Positions 46,481 through 58,324 of a stretch of DNA of 64,000 nucleotides are shown in pieces (the stretch's first letter is position 1; every line of letters starts with the position of its first letter). The notes beneath the pieces are model-generated. The model was not told the DNA's origin and ran no database searches. It was given only the letters and a program-made list of their open reading frames with translations. The stretch lies in assembly GCA_950295325.1 (NCBI GenBank), contig OX485804.1, forward strand, positions 60,356,533 through 60,420,532. The letters run 5' to 3'. The translations under genes and the position numbers were made by a program. Source of the DNA: Polytrichum commune (taxonomy: Eukaryota; Streptophyta; Polytrichopsida; Polytrichales; Polytrichaceae).

Positions 46481-48052
46481 TGTACTTTGTTGAAGAAGCC
46501 AACTTCGACAAGCCATTATAGACAATGTAGATATTTTTTTGCAAAGCTAAAAAGTGAGTTAAAAAACAAATAAAGTTGTGTATATATATACGCATAGTTA
46601 TACATCATATTGAAAACTAGATAATCTTCTACAATTGACAATCACCAACCATATACAAGTACTTAGTATTATTCAATCTACTTCTTTGAACTTCAATAAT
46701 TTGTCCAATAGCCTGTAGCAACCAATACACAAGCAATCCTTCGCAGCATACTCTCATATAGTGCCATACAATCATCTTCACTAAAATTAGAAGAAACAAT
46801 GCACACACGCTTCCATAATTCTTCAATTCCTCGTAGAAATATAGAAAATTCATTCAAATGTTGTTTGAGTAGAGCCCAAAAATGCTCCCTGGGATTCAAA
46901 TATGGTGATTGAGCAAGCCTCTGGAGAAGTTGGAATGGTTGCAATTACAACCATTATTGCACCCTCTTACTTGTGTGTTTTGGATCATTATCTTGTTGAA
47001 ACACAACATTGTTTGGACCCAAATTGTAATGCCTTATTGTAAACCACAAGAAGTTTTCCAAAATAAATTTGTACACATGCTGATCCATTATACCTTCAAT
47101 TCTATGCCAAACTCCAGGTCCAAAAGTTGTCATACAACCCCAAAAATCATGATATGTCCACCACCATGTTTCACTATTTGTTGGACATGTTGCAGTTGTA
47201 CAGGCTCTCCATCTGTTATTCAACACTAGGACCTACCATCAGAATTGAACATGTTTATCTTCATCTCATCACTGAAAATAACGCGTTTCCATTCATGAAC
47301 AATCCAATTAGCATACCTACGAGCAAACCTCACACGTGCCTAAACATGTCTTCTTGTCAACAACGGCTTCTTTTGTTGCACATGTGCAGCGAAACCATCC
47401 CATCGCAAAGCACGTCTCACAATTACATCAGACACATTTTTACTTTATTCATTTCAAATCTCTACTGTCACCTTTGAGGCAACTTCCAAACGCCCTTCCG
47501 TAAACAAGGTGACACATCTACCTCTCTCTTTTAGTAAAGTGCCTTGGGCGCCCTCCTTTTTGCCTCTCAAGCTCCCCCGCAATCTTCTTTCTAAGCCTAA
47601 CTACCCAAGATTGACTCATCCCAATTGTATCCACAACTTTTCGTGTTGAATTGCCATTCCGAACTTGCTCCAACACTTGGAGCTTTTGCGACGTAGATGA
47701 ACGAGGCATACAAAAGCAATTGCACGAATGCTCACTACTACACAATCTCCAATTGCAGAGCGGCACAATGCATTAATGATCTAACAAAATTGACCACAAA
47801 TTAGTATGCAAATGAAAATTGAAGTTCGGCTGGTGACTCCAAACAAAACTGAGTTTGTGAACCCTAGCCGCTTTGACATGGCTATTGTCAGAAACCCTAA
47901 TATGTTTTTTAATTTTCTTTTTACATACGCGAAGAAGACTACTTTGTACACATACTTTGCTTAATTACTTCAATGATATCAAATTTCAATCGCCAGAGAT
48001 TGCTTACCGATATTGAAGTTCTCAGTTTAGTACTCAATTTTGTTCGTCACTA
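46463..48052 (-). mobile_element. Tc1-like element, inner copy (nested)
   Basis: 1590 bp, with ends CAGTGACAAATGAAACTGTG (left) and TAGTGACGAACAAAATTGAG (right, reverse complement) and TA on each side (46461-46462, 48053-48054). It inserted into the outer element of the same family. The transposase is read on the minus strand from 47709 and carries several stops. The two copies differ clearly from each other, so this is not a recent tandem duplication but transposition of a related element. Confidence 0.9.
46693..47709 (-). pseudogene. Tc1 transposase (DD34E), inner copy, inactivated
   Basis: On the minus strand MPRSSTSQKLQVLEQVRNGN and STRKVVDTIGMSQSWVVRLR form the paired-type helix-turn-helix, followed by GGRPRHFTKRER (a GRPR-type hook between the two DNA-binding subdomains). 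VIFSDEMKINMFNSDGRS holds the first catalytic Asp, NVVFQQDNDPKHTS the second, and SPYLNPREHFWALLKQHLNE the Glu. From the second Asp to the Glu there are 34 intervening residues (counting two stop codons), the DD34E spacing of the Tc1 family. Frame shifts near 47480-47230 and stops at about 46955 and 46946 inactivate it. Plant mariner-like elements usually have DD39D, so this is an unusual class here. Confidence 0.8.
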
Positions 48053-48068
48053 TATGTTGCATTTTGTA

Positions 48069-48671
48069 TCATGACCCTGGCCCAAAAGCCATCATGCATC
48101 CCCAAATTATCACCAACCCACCACCATGCTTCAGAATCTGATGGACATGTTTAGGTCCAACGCGTTCTCCATCTCCAATCCAACACCATGACCTACCATC
48201 TAAGTTAAATCTATTAATCTTTGTTTTGTCACAAAATATCACACATTTCCAATCAACAATTGTCCAATTCTCATACCTTTGAGCAAACCTCAGGCGTGTG
48301 AGAACATGTTTATCATTCAAAAATGTTTTCCTTTGCTACACTTGTGCACCCAATCCAACTTCTCTCAAAGCACACCTCACAGTGATGTCAGACAACAATT
48401 TATGTGTTTTAGATCAAACTTGTTTTGTTGTCGCAAATGCAGTTCAAAGTCGACCTTCAATAACAAGAGTGACACAACGCCTCTTCTCTCGGTTTGCAAG
48501 AAGCTTTGGATGCCCTCCTCTTTGTGTCTCAATCTTGCCCCCTACATCCTTCCTCATATGCATCACAGAAGATTGGCTCATGCCCACTAAAGCGGCAACT
48601 TTGCGAGTGGAAACACCACTTCTGAGTTGCACCAAAGCTTGGTGTTCTTGTTCTTGAGACAACAGAGGCAT
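48069..48671 (-). pseudogene. Tc1 transposase, outer copy, N-terminal half
   Basis: MPLLSQEQEHQALVQLRSGV and STRKVAALVGMSQSSVMHMR (helix-turn-helix), GGHPKLLANREKRRCVTLVI, then after shifts LTRLRFAQRYENWTIVDW and VIFCDKTKINRFNLDGRSWC (first catalytic Asp). It breaks at 48055 where the inner element begins. Its C-terminal half is at 46480-46050 beyond the inner copy. Stops and frame changes show it is dead. Confidence 0.75.
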
Positions 48672-49026
48672 ATGGCTACAAATGATTCTACAAATTGCAC
48701 CTCACTTACTATGGAACCAAGGCTACATTATGCACAAAAATTCTCACAACGTTCTCAACTACGCAATGCACACAGAGATGTTGATGTTGGAAGAATGGCG
48801 GTGAACAAGAGCAAGTACTTTAACCCTAACTACTTCAACATTTCCTATTTTAGAAACCCCATTTCCTCTTCACATTTTGGTTTCACATTTTGGTTTCACA
48901 TTTTTGCAATTGATTACTTGTACTCTTGCTTTGATCACTTCATCACTTTGTTTGTGATTTGAATCGATTGACAATGGGAGCCGAAGTTGAGTTTGTGTAC
49001 AACGTACTTAGTTTTGTTCGTAACTA

Positions 49027-50545
49027 AGTTATATTGTTGCAACATTCAAAGGAAATACAAGGAAAACTACTTACATCATTGTCATGTACAAACCTCCAAC
49101 GTTGCTACTTTAACATTCATCACTCACCTTCAATAGTTTGTAAATTTTATGCCAACTTCTTATTTAACAACCACGGACTTCAACATGGACATGTTCCAAC
49201 AACAGTCAAACACAATCAAATGAACTCCATTTGAATTGGAACTCCAATTGACAGAAATCACAACAATAATGGTTCTCATGTTCATCACTACTCAATAATA
49301 TATGTCTTGATTTGTTGAGGCACATTGAACCCACCACAAACCAATTTATTTTACATCCAAAATTCCAGATTATGGCAAATTATGTTCCACAATACAATCA
49401 CATACATTGAACATTAAAATTTTCTCAATCTTGTGGTAGTCATGCATGATGGGGCAGAGACATTACGCAACTAGGCGGTTGTTCACAAGAATACGTACGA
49501 TCGAATTTTTTTGAGCTTTTAAAACATGTCTGCATAAGATGAACAAAATATCCACGCAAGTTATGTGACAGCTCTAATCTTTTCTTTTCAGTTTCTGCTT
49601 TGAAAATGCTTACATCACATTGTGTACAAGGTCCGTCCATATGGATGTGATCTTTTAACTTGTATAGACAATTTTACTTGGCATGAGTACTTTACAAATC
49701 AAGCTTGCAAACCTCACTTTGTAAATGGATTTGGACGTTGAAGGTTGCTCAAGATGGTGCTCGACATCACGCCAAACCCCGATTGGAAACCAGCAGAGTT
49801 TGTATCAAACTACTTAAAGTTCTAAGCCGCATCTCCATCTAAGAGCAATTCATATACCGACTGCATCCTTACCGCAGAAATTCAATCAATTGAGCCTTCG
49901 TCCAGCTAAGTGTCGATTAACCATTGTCCAGGTAACCACCTCCATCTCCAGTTTTTGACACGTAATAACACAATTCGCATCTAACGGACGCCAATGCCTT
50001 GACTGGACAATTGTAATGCATGATAGAAATCAACAAACTGAACATAAACCGACACAAGAAGCTTCAACGAACAACTTAAGGATGACAAAACATCTCATAT
50101 TTACACAGTTGTCGTTCAGCTGCCTTGTATCCCGCATGCACACAGATGAGAATGAACCAAAACTTACATCAAAAAATTATTTCACAAGATCTGTTGACCA
50201 AATTGAGTTATCCAGAACTGAGGCACCTCACTTGCACAGCAAGACTTTGGGTACAATGGGCACCTCACATGCGCCTCTTTGCTTGCTGCTATAGCTACTT
50301 CCTGATTTGAAAGTATTAAAAAGAAATTCTACTGTCACCGAAATTTCAAGGAAAACAACCGGTACAAAAGCTAAGGAACATTGGTCAAAGAGGCTGGGAA
50401 CCTCCAGGTGTAAGCCATGTGCTAATATTGTCTCTTGTAATGGTCAGAGAAGGTATTTTACAAGTCATTTGACAAGTGCTCTCAGGAAGCACTGCCATGT
50501 TGATCCCAACGCAATTGAAAGGAGCATCTCCCTATGGCAACATTC
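49027..50545. other. Intergenic region between Tc1 and the export-adaptor gene
   Basis: No gene is supported. The right part is the presumed 3' UTR of the minus-strand gene that ends at 50546. No clear AATAAA is seen on the minus strand within 200 bp of its stop. Confidence 0.4.
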
Positions 50546-53260
50546 TCAAACGTAAGCTGTCTTGAATGCACCTCGTCCAGCACCTCCTCTCCCACCACCT
50601 CGTCTGCGACCACCCTGATGAGCATTGAAGACCGGAGCCACTTGCTGGGTGTTGTTCCGAATACTGGCAAACAACGAATCTAAGGTCTTTGGCCTCGGAG
50701 GCTGCTGTTGTTGAACCTGTGAGCGACACACCAGACAGGAAGAGTAGGTAACAACATCAAACACACAATCCTAGGAAAAACTGGAAGTAACTTAAAATCT
50801 AACAAGTTGGTTTCACATATTAACAAGTACTCACCGTAGTGTAAAGGGGAGCGGCTGCCACTTGTCGGTTTTGCAGAAGTGGTGGAGCATTTCGCCTGCG
50901 GAAATTGTTTACTGGTCTACCTGCTCCAGGCCTGAAATACAAACAAACCTCATGAGTCCACCCATAGGCTACAAAAACAGTTTAGTGATCCTCTCCAATT
51001 AACAAACCTGGGATTCGGGGGCAGAGGAGGAGAGACATACCACAAATGTCATGTAGGTGTACCTAAAGTGTCTGGGACGGCGCAAATAAATATGGAAGTT
51101 AAATGAAGGTAGAAGTATGTCCAACTTGAATTAAGAGCTCTCAAACCAGTTGAAGTACGTAGCAGCTGGCAATCCATTGATATGTAATGGTACCATCAAA
51201 ACACATAATCGTCCGACGAAAGGTTCATGCCCACGCATGATAGAAGACCTTTGCAACTTTGATGCACCCGTGTTGATGCTCAGACCAGATCACGTCCCCT
51301 TCATTACGATTGTAGAAGAAAAGCAAGACCTCCAACTGATGCTCAACTACTTGTTCAATGTTGTCATACAATCCCAATCCCATGCACTGCTCATTCAAGA
51401 GATGCAACTGCAACTGAGACCCAAGCAAATCAAGTCTGCAACCTTCTACCCTTGACAACACCATGTATTTGATGGTCACTGAGAGCCAATAAACTGAACT
51501 CCAATGGGCTGCTTTTCTAAAGCCTGCAGCGTGTGTGATGCACTTCCTTATAATGCTTCCAGTGAATAGATTTTTTAGTGCAACACATTCCAAGCCCTGC
51601 AGCATATCTGGCAATAAATATTCCCATGGATCCAACAGGCCATCCATCTCAGGCCGATCTCTTGGAGGATGTGGAACCTCCGCCTGAGAATCTCCGAGCA
51701 CTGAGTACTTTACTTCAATCTCCACCTTTAAGAGCCTTTGAATAATAGCACACCTTCATTTCTAATCAAAGCCTCCCCCAGAATCCATACACTGGACTGT
51801 TTGACACTAAGGCCACAGAGAGGAGCAGCATCCTGGTTGGACACATTTCTGCTCGCAGAAATCAGTTCCAACATTGCAATGGGCAATCACAACACCAAAA
51901 CCTGGCAGTGGGACAAGAATACTCAGTTGGGTACTTCGGTCACACCGGCCACTCACTTGCTTGCATTATTGCTGACTGATACTGTCATGTTCCCAGCAGC
52001 TGCCGCAGGAAATGCATTTGCGCCCCTTGGGCCATTGCGTCGCCTTCCAAATGCATTTTTCCGAGGCTGATCCCCATTGTTCTTCATGATTTGTCTGCTT
52101 CTTGTATTGATGGGTGCAGAAAAGGCTCTCTTACTAGCAGCCTGAGTGGCGGGGAAGTTTGCACCTCCATTTCGGGCTCTTGCCTCTGCAAATTTCCCCT
52201 GCATCCCTCAAAACACACTGGGCTAAGCGACTAGGATATTCCGAAGATAAAGTTCCTACCGCAGCATGCACAAAAAAGATCTAGATCTCCTTCCATGAAC
52301 AACAAGCGATGACGAGAGAGGATATTTACCTGTCGCATGCCTGATGATCGAGAAGCAACAGATTTTTGAAGGGCAGCATTAGCGGATGGACCGTTTGTTT
52401 TCTTATTCCTTCCTTTGTTCTGAAAGGCGAGGAACACTAGTTAGTATCAATCGAATAACCTTCCAATTTAGTTCAGAGAGTATATGTTCCGTCCCATCTT
52501 GATTAATATTAAGTAATATACAAAATTATGCAAAACAAGAAACAGCCATAGGGGACCAGTCCAAAGCTCACCGGAACTCGGCTCTTCGCATTGGCTTTCT
52601 TCGAGTGCTTGATAATGTCGTCTGCAAAAATTAGAACCGATCAGAACAGACAGATTATGCTAAGACTAATGTAGCAAAAACAACATAATTTTAGAAAGCA
52701 TTGTTGCAGGTTCCTTGTGTAATATTATGATCACATATACTTCCGAAGAAGTTCACGACCTATAACAAACAGATCTGAAGAGTCGATGTCATCCTTTCTA
52801 AAAACAGGAACCAATAAAAATCTCAAATAGATCCATAAATAAATCCAGAATTACAGTAGATCTGGAACAACCACAGTAATTACGAACAAGAACGTAACTG
52901 AACATACAAGTAGGCAACCATAAGAGACAACTAATTCAAAACTGGCATTGAAATTCTCGACACAGCAGCCTAAGTAAGTTTCCGCCAAGGTGAACATCGT
53001 TATCAAGGAGTAAAGAAATAAAAGATTCGACGTCGTGATTCTTGTAAAATAGGACAAAGCAGACATAAACACATCTTAAATCAGATCTCGCATACAAGAT
53101 CGAAATCCACTGCTCCCACCTACAGACACAACAAGAACTCGATGGCAATAACCGTCTCACACAAACACACAAAGAAGCACGTACCAAGACTCATGGCCAT
53201 CTTCTGCTCCGTCGAACCGACGGAGAAGTCCATCGCAGTGGGAGCTTCGAAATCCGTCAT
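50546..53260 (-). CDS. UIEF: UAP56-binding mRNA export adaptor (UIEF/FYTTD1-like)
   Basis: Six exons on the minus strand with consistent phases: 53260-53185, 52621-52572, 52419-52330, 52198-51957, 50931-50835 and 50716-50546, giving 241 aa. An in-frame TGA upstream makes the ATG at 53258-53260 the first possible start. The junction of exons 1 and 2 builds MAMSLDDIIKHSKKAN (residues 21-36), a textbook UAP56-binding motif as in ALY and FYTTD1/UIEF proteins. There is no RRM, which excludes ALY. The rest is basic and disordered: KGRNKKTNG, RKNAFGRRRNGPRG, NNFRRRNAPPLL, and a C-terminal RRRGGGRGGAGRG box (222-234) for RNA binding, ending FKTAYV. PKTLDSLFASI (about residues 193-203) is a conserved short motif. 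The protein should bind the helicase UAP56 in the nucleus and help load mRNA for export. Intron 4 is about 1 kb. Confidence 0.85.
51225..51725 (-). other. 501-bp open frame inside intron 4 of the export-adaptor gene
   Basis: A 166-codon frame on the same strand as the host gene, wholly within intron 4. It contains HPPRDRPEMDGLLDPWEYL and no recognised domain. Leu/Val/Ser content is ordinary and the length is notable but possible by chance. It is not joined to the flanking exons in phase by any clear splice site. Not claimed as a gene. Confidence 0.2.
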
Positions 53261-53960
53261 ATTGGAACCTCTGGAGCTTCTTACGACGACACACGAGACA
53301 CCTCAAAAGCCAAATCGCAAACCGCGCAGAAGCAAAGTCCTCCAAAAAAACAATCACTGTTATCAGCCCGCGGGTCGCGAAACGTCAATTCAAACCCCCG
53401 CTGGTCGTGAGGAAGACTACAATCCGCGCTTCTTAGCCTTCTCGCACAAGAAATTCACCGGATCGGAGCCGAAACCCTTGCTTCTCCAGCAAGCCGCCGC
53501 TTCTTCTCTCGTGAGCGCCAAAAAAACCACACGAAAGAATATCTTGATTCGCACGACCTCCACGGATGCCAGAAAGAAGCTACTTACGCAGAGCTACGGC
53601 GCTTCCGCTGCAGAGAAAGAGCAGAATAGGAAGAGTAGCTAAGCTATGACGATCAAAAGAGAGACAAGAGGAACAAAACGAGAGCCGGAGGAACCAAGAC
53701 CTAACTTAACGCAACCCTGGCCGCGAGTTAAACTTTTAACGCGGAGTGAGCCACATCTGAACCCGGGTCGATAGGAGGAAGGAGTCCCCGCCAAGCAAGC
53801 GACAGTAACGGGAAAACGTGGCCAATTCCCAGTGGCGCTCGTCCGGAAGCCACCTCGGATCGGAATCTGGGCCACCTCGGTCGACTTAAATTCCACGTCA
53901 TATGTTGGCCCTGGTCGTGTTTGCCCTTCCTTCGAGGTTTATCAGGTCCTGAATTTCAAC
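53261..53960 (-). promoter_or_regulatory. 5' UTR and promoter region of the export-adaptor gene
   Basis: GC-richer than the surroundings (CCGGAGGAACC, CCACCTCGGATCGGAATC), as often seen at constitutive plant promoters. No convincing TATA box was found on the minus strand. The long plus-strand frame at 53142-53642 overlaps exon 1 in antisense and is not considered coding. Confidence 0.35.
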
Positions 53961-56900
53961 GAACGTTATCAATGGACCAATTCCTCGGGAATTTAAATAG
54001 TGTGTATTTTGGCCGCCCACTACAGACTTTCCAGGTAGCCGCACATATTTGAACAGTGTGGCCATTTTTTTTCGCGTTTTAAATCGCCCTTTGTCGATTT
54101 GATGAATCATTGAAATCGTAAAAGGAAGAAAAAATATGTGTATTCCGATGTTGGATTAATACATATAGATAGGTGCATGCATGGTATAAATGCACACATT
54201 CAATAGTGATATCAAAGAATCTACCCGACTCGTAACAAATTTGGAGTGGGTACCTATTGATAAACTCGTCATGCTTGATGGATGTCAAAAAGATGAGACA
54301 ATCTTTCTATGCCCGCTCATTATTTCAATCAATATCATCATAATGCCACATAGATGTCACAAATCAATTATCTAAATATGGAGTATGGTGTATAAACCTT
54401 GATTGTAGCAATCACTATACCTAGAATCTACCAATATTAAGACAATCAAATTTGTGTGTGTGTATGTGTGCGGGTGTGTGTGTGTTGTATCAAAAAAACC
54501 GATCGTAACCCAGCATACGAGTGATTAAGGTAATGGGGGTCAAACTTTAGTAAATTAACATGAAACTTAGTATTTGAAGCTTCAAGAACTATACAAATTG
54601 TCCCGTGACCACACACTGAAGTTACAAAAGGCATGAACTCAAATTCACATGCCCACTTGAATAACATCCAAATCTTCGCAACAACTTTATTAAATGTTGG
54701 AGATTGAAATTTCACCCTAGGGGTTTACTTGCTTCATGAAACTCAACTAATAAACTCAACAACAAAAATCACTCGACACTTAACAAGTTGTGTTGGATTG
54801 TGGGACCCATCGGCCATGCATATAACCAGCGCAAAAGAAAAATGCAACAAAATTTATCAGCTTATGCAAATCTATATATCTTAAATTCCAATATAATCAA
54901 GGTGAAATGGGCTAGAGGTTGCATCAAAATAGTTGAATTGAAGATTTTTTAACAAACTCTGATGTAGATGTTATGTAGAAAGGTGGTCTTTAGGGTTTGG
55001 TTGTGATTGGGAGGCGTTTCAAGCCAATGCGAGACAAATCAAGGTTTGTCAATGGCTTGTCGAATAAGAGTTTACACTAGAGAAATACCAAGTGAACTTC
55101 AAAATCAAACCCCGTGTAGTGGGTAGCAATCTTTCATCACTCAATCACCGCCTACAACATGTCTTCCTTTTTTATGCATAAATAGCATAGGTGATCCATG
55201 AGGGGATCAACTAGGTTCAATTTGACAATTTTCCAAATAATTTATAATTTGTCTTGTGGCTTCTTCAAGTTTCAAACCCCTTAGCTTGTAAATGAATTGG
55301 CAAAGAGGGCTTACCACTCTACTCGAAAGGAACGTAGTGAGCCACTTCTATCTCAAGAGAAAACTCTTGTATGGATGGAATAAAAAACCGCTTTGATTTC
55401 TTCCAATAAGGTTCAAGGAAAGTTTCCTCTTACTTATGAAGTACATTGTCCGTGTCTACCTTTCATCAATCGAGAAAAGAATGGCATGTTGACCCTTTCT
55501 AATGGTGCGTTTGAATTGCATACCATTCAAACATTTGGCAAAGGATTTTTTTCACGATTTGTGGAATTAGCCTTCGAGTTGTCTTTCTTCTTGCCCTTGA
55601 GCAATGCACAAAATTCGAACTTATATACAACATGTGGATTGTGCCTCAAGAGTCAATCATTGCCAAGGATCGAGTATGTTCTCTTGCTAAGTGTTGTCAT
55701 TAAACAAGGAAACTGATCTTGTAATTTTTGGACCTTAACCCATAAAGGACCACATGTACAACGAAGTATAATATACAACAATCTTTCATGTTTTCAATGG
55801 GGGATGTTAAAGAGGGTGTTAGTTCATGATTTTCTCAAATCATCCTTAGGGTTTGGATATAGGAGTGTTGAGGGCATTGACATCTTGTTATTATATCATT
55901 TGAGAGTGTCTTTGATTGTCAAGGTTAGGCTATGAAACCCAACAATGTAAACAATTTAGTTTTTAGTTGGTGTTCAAACAATTTAATGGGGTGTCCAAAT
56001 CTAGTTTTTGGTTGATGTTGCCTTCTTGATGGTTGCATTGTTATTATTTTTCCAAGTGACATTTTCTCCTTCTAGACCTCCATTTGAGATTAACCATTCT
56101 ACAAAATGAACAAGTAACTTTTGGAGTTTATTTACTATGGTTCCCTAGGCATGCTTTGGGCACATATCAAACATGTGTTTTTATAGAAAACATATTTCCT
56201 AAGTACCGTACTCAAATCTAACCAATAGACAAGAAGATGCATTGATTTGGAAAAAAAATAGAAATATTCTTAATTTTTGGATCTATGATTATTTTAACTA
56301 GACCCATTCACATTTACTTGCCTCAACACCATATCACCTCCAAAATGTCCAAAAACTCAAATGTCACCATGGTTTTGATAGGTAAAATATAACAAATCGT
56401 TATCAAATGATTTTAGTTTTGACCATAAGATAAAGCCTCATTAGATCACCTCTAATGTTATGAATTACAATTTGGCTTTGAAACAAAGTGTCTGGACCAA
56501 ATAAAAAATGTGCAAAAAGCCAAATATGGGTGTATGGTCATGTAGGGGTTACACATTGACATGGCCATGGATATGCATTTCCACATCGATGAGTGTTTGC
56601 AAATATCAAGATTCAACTCATCAACTCGATTAAGATAAAGTCAACATATTGGAGTGAACCATTGCCATTTTGTGGCTCCTCGCGTAGCAAAACTATGTGA
56701 CCCAAGTGTTGAAAACTATCAAGGATTCATATTTTGATCATTGTGTTGAACAATGGGTTTAGATTGCATTTGTTAAATATTGCATAATACCAACATATCG
56801 TATATAAATGTTGAGTGATAATGTATGTATACATTGGCATTCTTTAGTGGTTGTAGGTTGGTCAACCACTACACATCATATAGGGTCATGAGGTAGCATG

Positions 56901-57738
56901 CTTATCGTGAGCTAATGGCCCTTTTAACATGACAAACAATGTTTGACCATGTAAACATTGGATGCAAAATATCAATAGATGGGGATATGTTTGACAAATC
57001 AAATAAGTCATATTATATATTATAATATATCAATTCATCATATAATATCATGGCTACCCAAGAAAATGACATGTGTTGCCTTTAATTATAAAACCACTAG
57101 CATGGTTTAAGATCTTTAATGTAGTTAATGTGGTCCACACTACTCATGTCTAAGTGCACGTGCAAACTTAAATGTTGGAGAAATAAATGGTATGGTTCAT
57201 ATTCACACAATATCCACCACATGCACTTTTGTTTACAATTGTAAACATGCCAAACATACAATACAACATAAAGTAATGAAAGCCAATTCCAAACACATGC
57301 TTGGTAGCTGGAAAATAATATAATATCGATATGAATCGTGAGAGGATTCAATCATAGGATAAACAATATTTTATCATTACATTGAATCAAGGTAGTATTG
57401 GCAGCAAAGTCCAAGATTTAAATAATTTGATGGATTTTGACTTAAGTCTTTAGTGTTATGTGTTGTCACAATAACACTTTATTTAAACTGCATGTGCACA
57501 TCAAGAGAAGTTAATTTTTTGGACGAATATTGATTATAAGGAGATTGTAGGGTAGAATATGATGGCAAAAACTTCACAAACCATGCCAACCTCAAACGTT
57601 GGAACAAGCAATTATCCCTAATACATTATGATGTGGGTCATGGACATTAGCTAGTGAGTCAACAGACAAACATTTCACTAGCCTTTTTACAATGTAATTG
57701 TCCGATACAACCCAAGATGATGCTAAATTCTAAACTAT
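53961..57738. other. Non-coding region
   Basis: 3.8 kb without a supportable gene. A GT-rich microsatellite lies at about 54452-54485. The plus-strand frame 55393-55716 (107 codons) has no recognised domain. Confidence 0.4.
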
Positions 57739-57756
57739 AGAACAATCCCAAGCGCG

Positions 57757-57758
<2 letters not shown>

Positions 57759-57839
<81 letters not shown>
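57759..57839. repeat. (GA)n microsatellite
   Basis: Some 40 uninterrupted GA dinucleotides. It is the left border of the tandem duplication at 57840-61710. The serine/leucine frames predicted on the minus strand here are an artefact of the repeat. Confidence 0.98.
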
Positions 57840-57841
<2 letters not shown>

Positions 57842-58324
57842 GGGCTTTTCTTGCTTATGGCTAAGCTTACTTTCAAACTTAGTCCTTGTGCAACACATCC
57901 TCTTAACAAGAGGCCATTCCATTCTTTTGCATACCTATGTTCCTTACAAAACCTGGGAGGGTGGGTGGGTTCATATCCCACAGCCGTGCATTGGCTTAGT
58001 AATCATTCTATCAAGGTCAATGTCTTTTCTTGGTAAAAAGTAAATAACCATAAGTAAACTACTGTTACTATGGTATTCCCATACTACATCACCAATACAT
58101 ATACCCTAAGGTGTTTTACATCCGTAACATATCATTCTCAAGTATATATCTAACCCATAACTACTTCAAAGTTTCATCATTGCCATACAAGTAGTTCAAC
58201 ATTCCTAATCAAAGAATGTTTGGGTCCTAAGTACACTATTCTTTGATATAAGTTGGTATGCAAAACCTAAAGATGTTGTCATATTTGTGAAGGGTCTGCC
58301 TCACTTGTGCCCATGCCACCAACC

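Larger units (their letters stand above)
45835..49026 (-). mobile_element. Tc1-like element, outer copy, interrupted by a second Tc1
   Basis: Left end TA|CAGTCACGAACAAAATTGAG (45833 on). Right end (reverse complement) TAGTTACGAACAAAACTAAG, ending at 49026. Removing the inner element at 46463-48052 and one TA leaves about 1600 bp, the usual Tc1 length. The two halves then join inside the transposase gene at a place that matches the inner copy. The left part (46050-46480) encodes on the minus strand the C-terminal region, and the right part (48671-48069) the N-terminal region. The right flank is AG rather than TA, probably mutated. Confidence 0.85.

Noticed and set aside
53142..53642. 166-codon plus-strand frame, Lys/Ser/Thr-rich
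   Set aside because: It lies antisense to exon 1 and the leader of the export-adaptor gene; composition follows the GC-rich promoter region and no family matches.
57659..57981. Two minus-strand frames with long Ser-Leu runs
   Set aside because: They are only the (GA)n microsatellite read in two frames.
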